From Agromyces sp. ISL-38 (lineage in GTDB: Bacteria; Actinomycetota; Actinomycetes; Actinomycetales; Microbacteriaceae), in contig NZ_JAGGPF010000011.1 in NCBI RefSeq assembly GCF_018613935.1, positions 62,001 to 126,000 of the forward strand: a stretch of 64,000 nucleotides of DNA. Reading direction: 5' to 3'. Positions 29,112-38,127 of this stretch are shown here, in pieces. A model generated the notes under the pieces. The model saw only the letters and a list, made by a program, of their open reading frames with translations. It was not told the origin of the DNA and did no database searches. The position numbers were made by a program, and so were the translations under genes. The stretch's first letter is position 1. Every line of letters begins with the position of its first letter.

Positions 29112-31159
29112 CGAACCAGGCAGCAGCCGACCTCATTGCACGGTCGAACCGCCTCGGCGCCGACCCGAAGAACACGAACTATGCGGGCGGCAACACATCT
29201 GCGAAGGGCACCGAGACCGACCCGGTCACTGGTGAGCCCGTCGAGCTCATGTGGGTGAAGGGCTCGGGCGGCGACCTCGGCACCCTCACCGAATCCGGGC
29301 TCGCCGTGCTCCGGCTCGACCGGCTGCGCGCCCTCGTCGACGTCTACCCCGGCGTCGACCGCGAAGACGAGATGGTCGCCGCGTTCGACTACACGCTGCA
29401 CGGCAAGGGCGGCGCGGCGCCGTCGATCGACACCGCCATGCACGGCCTCGTCGACGCCGCGCATGTCGATCACCTGCACCCCGACTCGGGCATCGCGATC
29501 GCGACCGCGGCCGACGGCGAAGAGCTCACGCAGAAGATCTTCGGCGACAAGGTCGTGTGGGTGCCGTGGCGGCGCCCCGGCTTCCAGCTCGGGCTCGACA
29601 TCGCCGACATCAAGGCCAAGAACCCGCAGGCGATCGGCTGCATCCTCGGTGGCCACGGCATCACGGCGTGGGGCGACACCTCTGAGGAGTCCGAGCGCAA
29701 CTCGCTCTGGATCATCGACACGGCCGCGGCGTACATCGCCGAGCACGGGAAGGCCGATCCGTTCGGTTCCACCTTGGCCGGTTACGAGCCGCTCGAGCCC
29801 GCCGAGCGGCGCGCGAAGGCGGCGGCACTCGCCGCGACGATCCGCGGACTCGCCTCGCACGACCGCCCGATGGTCGGCCACTTCACGGATGCCCCCGAGG
29901 TGCTCGACTTCCTCGCGCGCGCCGAGCAACCGCGACTTTCCGCCCTCGGCACGAGCTGCCCCGACCACTTCCTGCGCACCAAGGTGAAGCCGATGGTGCT
30001 CGACCTTCCGGCCGACGCATCGATCGAGGAGTCGGTCGCGCGCCTGAAGGAGTTGCACGAGGCGTACCGCGCCGACTACCAGTCGTACTATGACGCACAC
30101 TGCACGCCCGAGTCACCCGCCATCCGCGGCGCCGACCCGCTCATCGTGCTCATCCCGGGCGTCGGCATGTTCAGTTACGGCGCGAACAAGCAGACCGCCC
30201 GCGTCGCCGGCGAGTTCTACCTCAACGCCATCAACGTGATGCGTGGCGCCGAGGCCATCTCGACGTACTCCCCCATCTCCGATGCCGAGAAGTTCCGCAT
30301 CGAGTACTGGGCGCTCGAGGAGGCGAAGCTCCAGCGCATGCCGAAGCCGAAGCCGCACGCCACCCGCATCGCGCTCGTGACCGGCGCGGCATCCGGCATC
30401 GGCAAGGCCATCGCCACCCGGCTTGCGGCCGACGGCGCGTGCGTCGTCATCGCCGACCTCGACCTCGAGAAGGCGCAGGCCGCGGCATCCGAGATCGGCG
30501 CTGCGTTCCCGAACAGCCAGGATGTCGCGATCGGCCTGCAGGCGAACGTGACGGATGCCGCCGCCGTGCAACGCGCCATCGACGACGCGGTGCTCGCCTT
30601 CGGCGGCATCGACCTCGTGGTGAACAACGCCGGCCTCTCGCTCTCGAAGCCGCTCCTCGAGACCACCGAGGCGGACTGGGACCTGCAGCACGACGTCATG
30701 GCGAAGGGTTCGTTCCTCGTCTCGAAGGCGGCCGCGCGCGTGCTGATCGACCAGGGTCTCGGCGGCGACATCGTCTACATCTCCTCGAAGAACTCGCTGT
30801 TCGCGGGGCCGAACAACATCGCCTACTCGGCGACGAAGGCCGACCAGGCGCACCAGGTGCGGTTGCTCGCCGTGGAGCTCGGCGAGTTCGGCATCAAGGT
30901 GAACGGCATCAACCCCGACGGCGTCGTGCGCGGCTCGGGCATCTTCGCGAGCGGCTGGGGTGCGAACCGCGCGAAGACGTACGGCATCGAGGAGGAGGAC
31001 CTCGGCAAGTTCTACGCCCAGCGCACGATCCTGAAGCGCGAGGTGCTTCCCGAGAACGTCGCGAACGCCGTGATCGTGCTGACCGGGCCGGAGCTCTCCC
31101 ACACGACGGGCCTGCACATCCCGGTCGACGCGGGCGTCGCCGCCGCCTTCCTGCGATGA
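29108..31159 (+). CDS. rhaD: Bifunctional rhamnulose-1-phosphate aldolase / L-lactaldehyde dehydrogenase
   Basis: A 683-residue fusion. Residues 1 to about 400 form a class II aldolase domain: NYAGGNTSAKG near the N-terminus, zinc-ligand motif DHLHPDSGIA and GCILGGHGITAW. From about 415 an SDR domain follows: ALVTGAASGIGKAIA, NNAGLS, YISSKNS and YSATKADQAHQV. The aldolase half splits L-rhamnulose 1-phosphate into dihydroxyacetone phosphate and L-lactaldehyde; the SDR half probably oxidises the lactaldehyde to lactate. This fused enzyme (also called RhaEW) is common in actinobacteria and bacilli. The ATG at 29108 overlaps the hydrolase stop. Confidence 0.93.
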   Translation: MTNQAAADLIARSNRLGADPKNTNYAGGNTSAKGTETDPVTGEPVELMWVKGSGGDLGTLTESGLAVLRLDRLRALVDVYPGVDREDEMVAAFDYTLHGKGGAAPSIDTAMHGLVDAAHVDHLHPDSGIAIATAADGEELTQKIFGDKVVWVPWRRPGFQLGLDIADIKAKNPQAIGCILGGHGITAWGDTSEESERNSLWIIDTAAAYIAEHGKADPFGSTLAGYEPLEPAERRAKAAALAATIRGLASHDRPMVGHFTDAPEVLDFLARAEQPRLSALGTSCPDHFLRTKVKPMVLDLPADASIEESVARLKELHEAYRADYQSYYDAHCTPESPAIRGADPLIVLIPGVGMFSYGANKQTARVAGEFYLNAINVMRGAEAISTYSPISDAEKFRIEYWALEEAKLQRMPKPKPHATRIALVTGAASGIGKAIATRLAADGACVVIADLDLEKAQAAASEIGAAFPNSQDVAIGLQANVTDAAAVQRAIDDAVLAFGGIDLVVNNAGLSLSKPLLETTEADWDLQHDVMAKGSFLVSKAAARVLIDQGLGGDIVYISSKNSLFAGPNNIAYSATKADQAHQVRLLAVELGEFGIKVNGINPDGVVRGSGIFASGWGANRAKTYGIEEEDLGKFYAQRTILKREVLPENVANAVIVLTGPELSHTTGLHIPVDAGVAAAFLR

Positions 31160-31172
31160 GCGGCGGCCACTT

Positions 31173-31248
31173 GCGGGTCGAGGAGCGCGAAGCGCGTCTC
31201 GAGACCCCGGCGCACGGGTTTCGAGACGCGACTCCGTCGCTCCTCAAC
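31173..31248. repeat. Paired REP-like elements between the aldolase gene and rhaB
   Basis: GGGTCGAGGAGCG...CGTCTCGAGACCC at 31173-31205 and GGGTTTCGAGACGCG...GCTCCTCAACCC at 31214-31248 are inverted copies of each other. They fill most of the gap before rhaB and could form a large stem-loop in the mRNA. Confidence 0.75.
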
Positions 31249-31268
31249 CCGCAGATCGGGTTGACCCG

Positions 31269-32732
31269 ATGAGCGTGGTGGTCGGCGGCGCCGGCACCGT
31301 CGCGGCGGTCGACCTCGGGGCGACGAGCGGTCGCGTCATCCTCGGCCGCGTCGACGGGCGTGGCGCAGGCGCACTCGAGATCCGCCAGATTGCGCGCTTC
31401 TCGAACGACCCGGTGCGACTCGCGTCGGGGCTGCACTGGGACCTCACGGGCCTCTACCGCAACGTCATCGCGGGCCTCACCCAGGCGCTCCGCGAGGTGC
31501 CGGATGCCGCGTCGATCGGCGTCGACTCGTGGGCCGTCGACTACGCCCTCCTCCGCGGCGACCGCATGCTCGGCGAGCCGTTCCACTATCGCGACGAGCG
31601 CACCGCGGCCGGAGTCGACGCCGTGCATGCGATCGCCCCGTTCGACGAGCTCTATCGCCGGAACGGCCTGCAGTTCCTGCCGTTCAACACGCTGTACCAA
31701 CTCGCTGCGGAACAGCGCGATTCGAGCGGATGCCTCGGCGCCGCCGACTCGCTCCTGCTCGTGCCCGATCTCATCGGGTTCCAGCTCACGGGCGAGCGCG
31801 TCGCGGAGCGCACCAACGCGTCGACAACAGGCCTGCTCGGCATCGAGTCGCGCGAGTGGGACGCCGAGCTCATCGAGCGGCTGCGGTTCCCGGCATCCGT
31901 GTTCCCGCGGCTCGTCGAGCCGGGCGAGGTGATCGGCCAGGCGCGGCCGGCGCTCGCGGCGGAGTTCGGCCTGGGCTCGCGGCATCCGCTCGATGTCGTC
32001 GCCGTCGGATCGCACGACACGGCCTCCGCGGTGGTGGCGGTGCCGATGCGCGCCGAGTCCGCCGCCTACATCTCGTGCGGCACATGGGGGCTCGTCGGCG
32101 TCGAGCTCGAGCACCCGGTGACGACGGATGCCGCGCGCGAGGCGAACTTCACGAATGAGGGCGGAGTCGACGGGCGCGTCCGGTTCCTGCACAACGTCAT
32201 GGGCCTGTGGCTGCTGAGCGAATCGGTGCGTCAGTGGGAGCGGGACGGCGAGGCCGTCGACCTGCCCGAGCTGCTCGCCGCTGCGGCATCCGTCGCCGTG
32301 CCGATCGCCGTGTTCGACGCGAACGACACGCGGTTCCTCACCCCCGGCGACCTGCCGTCGCGCATCGCGGACTGGTGCCGCGAGCACGGCGAACCGGTGC
32401 CCGCCTCGCGGGCCGAGTTCGCGCGCAGCATCATCGAGAGCCTCGCGCAGGCGTTCGGCGATGCGGTGTCGGATGCCGCGCGCCTCTCGGGCACGCACAT
32501 CGAGACGATCCACGTGGTGGGCGGCGGTGCGCTCAACGAGCTGCTCTGCCAGCGCACCGCGGATCGCGCGGGACTGCCGGTGCTCGCCGGACCCGTCGAG
32601 GCGACTGCGATCGGCAACGTGCTCGTGCAGGCACGGGCGCAGGGCTTCGCGGGCGGCGACCTGGAGTCGCTGCGGGCGCTCGTCGCGGCCGCGTTCGCAC
32701 CGCGACGGTACGAGCCGCGGCGCGCCCGCTGA
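31269..32732 (+). CDS. rhaB: L-rhamnulokinase
   Basis: A 487-residue FGGY-family sugar kinase that phosphorylates L-rhamnulose. The N-terminal ATP-fold motif is AAVDLGATSGRVILG; GVDSWAVDYALL, AYISCGTWGLVGVELE and IHVVGGGALNELLCQRTADR follow as in RhaB. It is the last gene of the rhamnose operon and lies 109 bases behind the aldolase, across the REP pair. The C-terminus GGDLESLRALVAAAFAPRR has a diverged second copy at 33840-33930. The start ATG at 31269 has no strong ribosome site (GGGTTGACCCG upstream). Confidence 0.92.
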   Translation: MSVVVGGAGTVAAVDLGATSGRVILGRVDGRGAGALEIRQIARFSNDPVRLASGLHWDLTGLYRNVIAGLTQALREVPDAASIGVDSWAVDYALLRGDRMLGEPFHYRDERTAAGVDAVHAIAPFDELYRRNGLQFLPFNTLYQLAAEQRDSSGCLGAADSLLLVPDLIGFQLTGERVAERTNASTTGLLGIESREWDAELIERLRFPASVFPRLVEPGEVIGQARPALAAEFGLGSRHPLDVVAVGSHDTASAVVAVPMRAESAAYISCGTWGLVGVELEHPVTTDAAREANFTNEGGVDGRVRFLHNVMGLWLLSESVRQWERDGEAVDLPELLAAAASVAVPIAVFDANDTRFLTPGDLPSRIADWCREHGEPVPASRAEFARSIIESLAQAFGDAVSDAARLSGTHIETIHVVGGGALNELLCQRTADRAGLPVLAGPVEATAIGNVLVQARAQGFAGGDLESLRALVAAAFAPRRYEPRRAR

Positions 32733-32791
32733 CCAGGCGTGGGCGAGCAGCTGCAGGCCGATCACGGACCCGGGCATCGCTCGGGAACGGG

Positions 32792-33775
32792 CTACGGGCG
32801 CTGCAGGAAGGACTCGACCTTCGATGGGTCGGTTTCGGCGACGGGGAGAATCGCCTCGTCGATGCGTACCAGCAGGGCCGGATCCAACACCACCCCCGCT
32901 GCCGTGACGTTGTCCTCGAGCTGCTCCGGGCGCGAGGCACCCACGATCGCCGCCGAGACGTTCGCGTTCTGGAGCACCCACGCCACGGCGAGCGCGGCCA
33001 TCGAGAGCCCGGCCTCCTCCGCGATCGGCCTCAGCCGCTGCACCCGCTCGAGCACATCGTCCGACAGGTAGCGATGCTCGCTGCCACCGGCGAATCGGGA
33101 TGCCGTCGGGGCATCCGAGCCTGGCAGGTACTTGCCGGTGAGCACGCCCTGCGCAAGCGGGGACCAGCAGATCTGGCCGAGGCCGAGCTCCTCGCTCGCC
33201 GGCACGATCTCGGACTCGATGATGCGCCAGAGCATGGAGTACTGCGGCTGGTTCGAGATGAGTTGGAGACCGAGCTCCTTCGCGAGTGCCGCGCCGGCGC
33301 GGATCTCGCCGACGGTCCACTCCGAGACGCCGATGTAGACGGCCTTGCCCGCGCGCACGACGTCCGCGAACGCCTGCATCGTCTCCTCGATCGGCGTCTC
33401 GTAGTCGTAGCGGTGCGCCTGGTAGAGGTCGACGTACTCGGTGCCGAGACGTCGGAGCGAGCCGTCGATCGACTCGAGGATGTGTTTGCGGGAGAGCCCA
33501 CGGTCGTTCCGGCCGGGCCCGGTCGGGAAGTACACCTTCGTGAACACCTCGACGCTCTCGCGGCGCACGCCCTGCAGCGCGACGCCGAGCGCCGTCTCCG
33601 CACGCGTGCCCGCATATGCGTCGGCGGTGTCGAACGTGGTGATGCCGAGGTCGAGCGCCTTCCGTACGCACGCGGTCGCGAGATCCTGGTCGATCTGCTC
33701 GCCGTGCGTCATCCAGTTGCCGTAGGCGAGTTCGCTGACATACATGCCGGATGCCCCGAGCTTGCGGTACTCCAT
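32792..33775 (-). CDS. Aldo/keto reductase (voltage-gated K-channel beta-subunit-like)
   Basis: A 327-residue NADPH-dependent aldo/keto reductase. The barrel shows FDTADAYAGTRAE (Asp and Tyr of the active site), VFTKVYF (Lys) and LYQAHRYD (His), and the C-terminal cofactor loop IVGASRPEQLEDN. The substrate is unknown; members of this branch reduce various aldehydes. The ATG at 33775 follows AAGGAGACCGAC; the longer upstream frame lacks support. It is convergent with rhaB and sits between rhaB and a relic of another rhaB 3' end, so it may have arrived by recombination. Confidence 0.9.
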   Translation of the reverse strand: MEYRKLGASGMYVSELAYGNWMTHGEQIDQDLATACVRKALDLGITTFDTADAYAGTRAETALGVALQGVRRESVEVFTKVYFPTGPGRNDRGLSRKHILESIDGSLRRLGTEYVDLYQAHRYDYETPIEETMQAFADVVRAGKAVYIGVSEWTVGEIRAGAALAKELGLQLISNQPQYSMLWRIIESEIVPASEELGLGQICWSPLAQGVLTGKYLPGSDAPTASRFAGGSEHRYLSDDVLERVQRLRPIAEEAGLSMAALAVAWVLQNANVSAAIVGASRPEQLEDNVTAAGVVLDPALLVRIDEAILPVAETDPSKVESFLQRP

Positions 33776-33839
33776 GTCGGTCTCCTTCGTGCGGTGGTCG
33801 GATGTCGTGCAGCGTACCTGCATGTTCAGGGGCGGAGCG

Positions 33840-33930
33840 ACCGAGGGCCGCTTTTACCGGCGCGGGCCTCGAATCGCTGCGTGCGCTCGTCGCCCAGGCG
33901 TTCGCGCCGCGGCGCTACGAACCGCGCTGA
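33840..33930 (+). pseudogene. Relic of a second rhaB 3' end
   Basis: This short stretch translates to AFTGAGLESLRALVAQAFAP followed by RRYEPR and a TGA at 33928-33930. It is almost the same as the RhaB C-terminus (AGGDLESLRALVAAAFAPRR, then YEPR). Synonymous positions have diverged clearly, so it is not a fresh duplication. It has no start and is cut at the left, near the aldo/keto reductase promoter. The sigma-factor stop at 33915 lies inside it on the other strand. Confidence 0.8.
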
Positions 33931-35210
33931 CCTGAGCCCCGGGCCGCATCGGCCCGGCGAGCGAGCAGCGCGCGCTCGCGCTCGTTCGAGGTCAGCGCCG
34001 CGGCCCGTTCGAACTCGACAGCGGCCTCCTCGGTGCGGCCCAGTCGTTCATAGAGGTCGCCGCGCACGCTCGGGACGAGGTGGTAGTCGCGCAACGCGGG
34101 CAGCGACTCGAGCTGCACGAGCAACGCGAGTCCCGCCTCGGGACCGTACGCCCGGCCCAGGGCGACGGCCCGGTTCAGCTCGGCGACCGGCGAACCGGTT
34201 CTGCGTCCGAGGTCCTCGTAGAGTCGGGCGATGCGCGTCCAGTCGGTGTCGTCAGCGGATGCCGCACGCGCATGCTCCGCGGCGATTGCCGCCTGCAGCG
34301 CATACGGCCCCGGCTCCGCTGCGCTCGCCGTGGTGAGCTCGTCGGCGCGGGCGAGCGCGTCGAGGCCGCGGCGGATCCGCGAGGCATCCCACCTGCTGCG
34401 GTCCTGGTCATCGAGCAGCACCGCCTCGCCGTCGGGACCGACACGAGCGGCGAGGCGAGAGGACTGCAGCTCCATCAGCGCGGTGAGGCCGTGCACCTCG
34501 GGGTCATGCGGCGCGAGTGCGACGAGCATTCGGCCGAGCCGAAGGGCTTCGTCGCAGAGCGCCGGCCGCATCCAGTCGGCGCCTTCCGTCGCGGCGTATC
34601 CCTCGTTGAAGAGCAGGTAGATGACGCCTTCCACGGTGGCGAGCCGCTCGGCGCGTTCCAACCCGCTCGGCTCCTCGAGCTCGGCGCCCGCCTCCGTGAG
34701 GATGCGCTTCGCACGGGAGATGCGTTGCGCGACCGTCGACTCGGGTGCCAGATAGGCGCGGGCGATCTCCCTGGCGGTGAGGCCGGCCACGAGGCGCAGG
34801 GTCAGCGTGGTCTGCGCCTCGCTCGTCAGCGACGGATGCGCGCAGATGAACATGAGGCGCAGCATGTCGTCCTCGATGTGATCGATGCCCGCCGCCGGAT
34901 CGTCGTCGACGGTCTCGGCCAGGTCGTGCGCGAGGGCCGCAGCGGCGCGGTCGTGCTTCGCGCGGGAACGGAAGACGTCCATGGCGCGGCGCTTCGCCGT
35001 GGTCATCAGCCAGGCGCCCGGATTGTCGGGAATGCCGCTGGTGGGCCACTGCGCGAGCGCCGCGACCACGGCGTCCTGCGCCACGTCTTCGGCAACGCCG
35101 ACATCGCGCACGATGCGCACGAGCGACGCGATGAGCCGCGTCGACTCGAGGCGCCAGATCGCCTCGATCGCGGCACGCGTCGCCTTGTCCGCCCCGGGAT
35201 CATCCCTCAC
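33915..35210 (-). CDS. ECF42-type RNA polymerase sigma factor with C-terminal extension
   Basis: A 431-residue sigma factor. The first 170 residues hold region 2 (RDVGVAEDVAQDAVVAALAQ and NPGAWLMTTAKRRAMDVFR) and region 4 (LTLRLVAGLTAREIARAYLA, then PESTVAQRISRAKRIL). The remaining 230 residues form the long TPR-like, DUF6596-type extension found in ECF41/ECF42-like factors, with LLFNEGY and VAELNRAVALGRAYG. ECF42 factors are known to be encoded with DGPF/YCII proteins, and one lies just upstream here. The GTG at 35210 is the best start; no in-frame ATG is available. There is no anti-sigma gene. Confidence 0.88.
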   Translation of the reverse strand: MRDDPGADKATRAAIEAIWRLESTRLIASLVRIVRDVGVAEDVAQDAVVAALAQWPTSGIPDNPGAWLMTTAKRRAMDVFRSRAKHDRAAAALAHDLAETVDDDPAAGIDHIEDDMLRLMFICAHPSLTSEAQTTLTLRLVAGLTAREIARAYLAPESTVAQRISRAKRILTEAGAELEEPSGLERAERLATVEGVIYLLFNEGYAATEGADWMRPALCDEALRLGRMLVALAPHDPEVHGLTALMELQSSRLAARVGPDGEAVLLDDQDRSRWDASRIRRGLDALARADELTTASAAEPGPYALQAAIAAEHARAASADDTDWTRIARLYEDLGRRTGSPVAELNRAVALGRAYGPEAGLALLVQLESLPALRDYHLVPSVRGDLYERLGRTEEAAVEFERAAALTSNERERALLARRADAARGSGQRGS

Positions 35211-35252
35211 GGGTGCGATCAGACCACACGCGCCGCGCGAGGCGCAACTGCC

Positions 35253-35298
35253 GGCCTCGATACGCGGCGGCCTCCGGCCGGCGCTACTCGACCACCGG
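35253..35298. repeat. REP-like element between DGPF and sigma genes
   Basis: GGCCTCGATACGCGG...GCTACTCGACCACC forms an imperfect palindrome with the same ends as the other REP copies. It starts directly after the DGPF gene stop and lies ahead of the sigma-factor GTG, so it may tune the ratio of the two proteins. Confidence 0.7.
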
Positions 35299-35658
35299 TC
35301 AGAATTCCGCCAGTTGGCGGATCTCGACGTGCCCCTCCCAGCCGGGCCAGTGGTCGACATGGATCTGCATGAGCCGGCGACCGAGTTCGACGGCTTCCCC
35401 GCGGGAGTGCACGTCGATCACGGCGTAGCCGCCGACCAGCTCCTTCGCTTCGGCGAACGGCCCGTCGATCGCCTTGATCTTCCCGTCGGCGAGCGAGACG
35501 ATCGCGCCGGCGGCGCTCGGCAGCAATCCCTGACTGTCGATGAGCGTTCCGTTCAGTCGGCCCTCTCGGTCGTACTCGGCCATCGCCTGGTAGAGCTCGG
35601 GCGGGGCCTCGCCTTGCGGGTTCGCCTCGTCCATCTTGACCATGCACATGAATCGCAT
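35299..35658 (-). CDS. YCII/DGPF-domain protein, partner of the ECF42 sigma factor
   Basis: A 119-residue protein with the motif IDGPFAEAKELVGGYAVIDV that names the DGPF (YCII-related) family. The N-terminus MRFMCMVKMDE and a total length near 120 are typical. The role of these proteins is not settled; they are conserved partners of ECF42 sigma factors. The ATG at 35658 follows GAGGAGG. It is 88 bases ahead of the sigma gene on the same strand. Confidence 0.9.
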   Translation of the reverse strand: MRFMCMVKMDEANPQGEAPPELYQAMAEYDREGRLNGTLIDSQGLLPSAAGAIVSLADGKIKAIDGPFAEAKELVGGYAVIDVHSRGEAVELGRRLMQIHVDHWPGWEGHVEIRQLAEF

Positions 35659-35857
35659 CGCGACCTCCTCGAGTTCCGGCACGCCCCGTCGGTGTGCCCT
35701 CACCCTAACGTCGCCAGTTTCGCCGGGTTCTCGACACGGGGTGCGAGAAATCCCAGAACCGATTCGATGAGCGGATGTCGAGAACGGATGCCGCGCGGCG
35801 ACGTCATGGTGAACGACCCGGTCACACCGATCGGATCGAACGATGAAAGGACACATC

Positions 35858-36544
35858 ATGGCAACCGACATCACGAGCCGAAACACCTCGGCTCGCTCCG
35901 ACGACCGCCGCTCCGCTCGCGCCACCGATCCATTGACCCGCGCGCTCGTCGCGGCGGGCGCCGCCGCCGGGCCGCTCTTCGTCGTGGTGGCTTCGGTGCA
36001 GGCCGTCACCCGCGAGGGATTCGACCTGACGCGGCATCCGCTCAGCCTGCTCTCGCTCGGCGACCGGGGGTGGGTGCAGATCGCGAACTTCATCGTCGCG
36101 GGCGTGCTCATGCTCGCGTTCGCCATCGGAACGCGGCGAAGCCTGGGTGCAGGGCCCGGACATCGCTCGGCGCCGGTGCTGTTCGGCGTCTACGCCGCCG
36201 GGCTGATCCTCGGTGGCGCATTCACGGCGGACCCCGCCCTCGGCTTTCCCGCCGGGGCGCCCGCCGGCTACCCGACTGAGCTCACCGTCCACGGCATCGT
36301 GCACGCCATCGCGCCGCCCCTCTCGTTCCTCGCGTTCGTGGCGGCGACGTTCGTGGTGGCACGGCGCTTCTCCTGGGAGGGACACCGCGCCGCTGCCGTG
36401 TGGACACGCGTGGTCGGCGTCGCGTGCTTCGTGCTCACCCTGCCGTTCGACCTGTGGATGAGCGTGCGCCTGTTCCTGGGGGTGGCGCTCGCGTTCGCGT
36501 GGATCGCCGCCTACGCCTTCGCGCTGCTCCGCCGCAGACATTGA
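35858..36544 (+). CDS. DUF998 family membrane protein
   Basis: A 228-residue polytopic membrane protein with about six hydrophobic segments. DLTRHPLSLLSLGDRGWVQI after the first helix is the hallmark of DUF998, and HGIVHAIAPPLSFLAF lies in a later helix. The function is unknown. The ATG at 35858 follows AAAGGACA; an ATG at 35843 is the alternative. It is divergent from the DGPF-sigma pair and is a candidate member of that regulon (inference). Confidence 0.85.
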   Translation: MATDITSRNTSARSDDRRSARATDPLTRALVAAGAAAGPLFVVVASVQAVTREGFDLTRHPLSLLSLGDRGWVQIANFIVAGVLMLAFAIGTRRSLGAGPGHRSAPVLFGVYAAGLILGGAFTADPALGFPAGAPAGYPTELTVHGIVHAIAPPLSFLAFVAATFVVARRFSWEGHRAAAVWTRVVGVACFVLTLPFDLWMSVRLFLGVALAFAWIAAYAFALLRRRH

Positions 36545-36585
36545 AACCGATTTCCGATCCGAGCCGGCGCGCTCGGCGGAACGGC

Positions 36586-38028
36586 TCAGACGAACCGGAA
36601 GGGGATGCCGAGCAGGTTCGCCGCGGCGCGGTAGTCGGCGGCGCGGTGCCCGATCGACAACGACCAGTGGTGTCCGACCCCGGTCGCGGCCCACTCGTCG
36701 ACCCACTCGCCGGGATCGCGCCCGAAGTCGACCCGGCTCGTCGTGTTGCCGATCGCGAGGAGCGGGCCCGGCACGACGGTTCCCGCCGACGCGATGAACG
36801 AGAGGGTGCCGTCGCGGTCCTGGCCGAGCCCGAGCAGCGTCACCGGGCCGGGCTGCACGTCGAACTCGACCGACACGCCCCAGCCGCGCTTGCCGTGGTA
36901 GATCCCGAGTCCGCGCAGGAGCGGGTCGCGACTCGACACCGCGAGGTGCGCCGGGCCGTCGTGGCCCATCTCGACGACGCCGTCCTCGAAGTTCAGCGCC
37001 TGCACCTCGCAGAACGAGCCGCCTGCGCCGACCACTTGCGTCACGAGCTGTGCGACCGAGGTGCGCAATTCGTACTCCCCCGAGGCGGGGATGCCCCGGG
37101 CCGTGAGCAAGGAGGCGCCGAGGATCATTCCCGCGCCGAGCCGCTCATGCTGCTCGCCGTCGAGCCCTCGGTGGTAGTAGGCGAGCGAGTCGAGGTCGAA
37201 GTCCTCGGCGAGTCGATCGAGGCCGACCGAGACCCGCGCACCCCACGCGAAGTCCTCGTCGACGACGCTCTCGTCGAGGGTGAAGACCTGTCGTGCCAGG
37301 TGCATCCGCTCGGCGGTCTCGGCATCGGTCACCTGCTCGACACGCACCCGAAGGTCGTCGAACTCGAGCACCTCGACGTGCGAGCCGAAGGTGACGGGCA
37401 GCAACGACAGATCGGTGGAGACGTCGAGCATTCCCGGGTACAGGTGTCCCATGAGGCCGTGGCGTGCGTGGCGGAGCGCGGCGCGCACGTGTGCGGCGCT
37501 CACCCACTGCTCGATGCGTCGCCACGCCGACTCCTGACGGAGGTGCCCCGAGACCGACCGGAACGGGATGCCGGCGCGGCGGAACACGTTTCCGACCTCG
37601 GGCACCGAGCACTGCCCGCAGTAGGCGAGCCACGCGCCCGTGTCGAAGCTCGGATGGTCCATGCGCGCGGTCGGCTGCAGGTCGATGACGAGCACGGGCG
37701 TGTTCGACCGCTGGGCGATCGGCAGCACCATCGACGAGGTCAGGTACGTGGTGAGGAACATGACGATGAGGTCGCAGTCGGCCTGCCGCAGCTTCTCGGC
37801 GGCGACGGCGCCCTCCTGTGCATCGGAGATGAAGCCGACGTCGACGACCTCGGCGTCGAGTCGGCGGAACCGGTCTGAGACGTACCGGGCGGACTCCTGG
37901 AGTTGCGGAAGCAGGTCGGGGAACTGCGGCCAGTAGGTGCCGAGCCCGCCGGCGACGAGCCCGATGCGGGTCGAGCGACGGACCTTCGCGGCGAGCAGTG
38001 GGTGGACCGGTGCAGTCGTGTCGGACAT
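36586..38028 (-). CDS. L-arabinose/L-fucose isomerase-like protein
   Basis: A 480-residue protein of the L-fucose/L-arabinose isomerase fold. The N-terminal part reads RIGLVAGGLGTYWPQFPDLL and DCDLIVMFLTTYLTSSMVLP; the C-terminal part VEMGHDGPAHLAVS resembles the active-site region of such isomerases, with Glu and His in place. Arabinose isomerases are near 500 residues. The substrate is likely a sugar released by the rhamnosidase locus upstream, but it is not determined. The ATG at 38028 follows AAGGAAGCC. It has its own LacI-type operator at 38051 and may be transcribed separately from the upstream operon. Confidence 0.8.
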   Translation of the reverse strand: MSDTTAPVHPLLAAKVRRSTRIGLVAGGLGTYWPQFPDLLPQLQESARYVSDRFRRLDAEVVDVGFISDAQEGAVAAEKLRQADCDLIVMFLTTYLTSSMVLPIAQRSNTPVLVIDLQPTARMDHPSFDTGAWLAYCGQCSVPEVGNVFRRAGIPFRSVSGHLRQESAWRRIEQWVSAAHVRAALRHARHGLMGHLYPGMLDVSTDLSLLPVTFGSHVEVLEFDDLRVRVEQVTDAETAERMHLARQVFTLDESVVDEDFAWGARVSVGLDRLAEDFDLDSLAYYHRGLDGEQHERLGAGMILGASLLTARGIPASGEYELRTSVAQLVTQVVGAGGSFCEVQALNFEDGVVEMGHDGPAHLAVSSRDPLLRGLGIYHGKRGWGVSVEFDVQPGPVTLLGLGQDRDGTLSFIASAGTVVPGPLLAIGNTTSRVDFGRDPGEWVDEWAATGVGHHWSLSIGHRAADYRAAANLLGIPFRFV

Positions 38029-38050
38029 GGCTTCCTTGTTCTCGAGCATC

Positions 38051-38064
38051 TTCAATCGATTCAA
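38051..38064. promoter_or_regulatory. LacI-type operator before the isomerase gene
   Basis: TTCAATCGATTCAA, with the palindromic core AATCGATT at 38054-38061, lies 23 bases before the isomerase start. The same core occurs at 46447-46454 and 46613-46620. Confidence 0.55.
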
Positions 38065-38127
38065 TCTGAGTCGTGGTTGATCAGGTCCGGGCTCGGGTGC
38101 GGTCGCGTCTCGGATTCCGGGACTGCG

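Noticed and set aside
30909..33671. A 920-codon minus-strand open frame opposite rhaB
   Set aside because: It mirrors the codon structure of rhaB and the aldolase gene, is Arg/Ala-rich and matches no family; long antisense frames are normal at this GC content.
36559..36576. CCGAGC-CGGCGC-GCTCGG hairpin between the DUF998 and isomerase genes as terminator
   Set aside because: The stem is only six pairs and such short GC stems are frequent by chance here.
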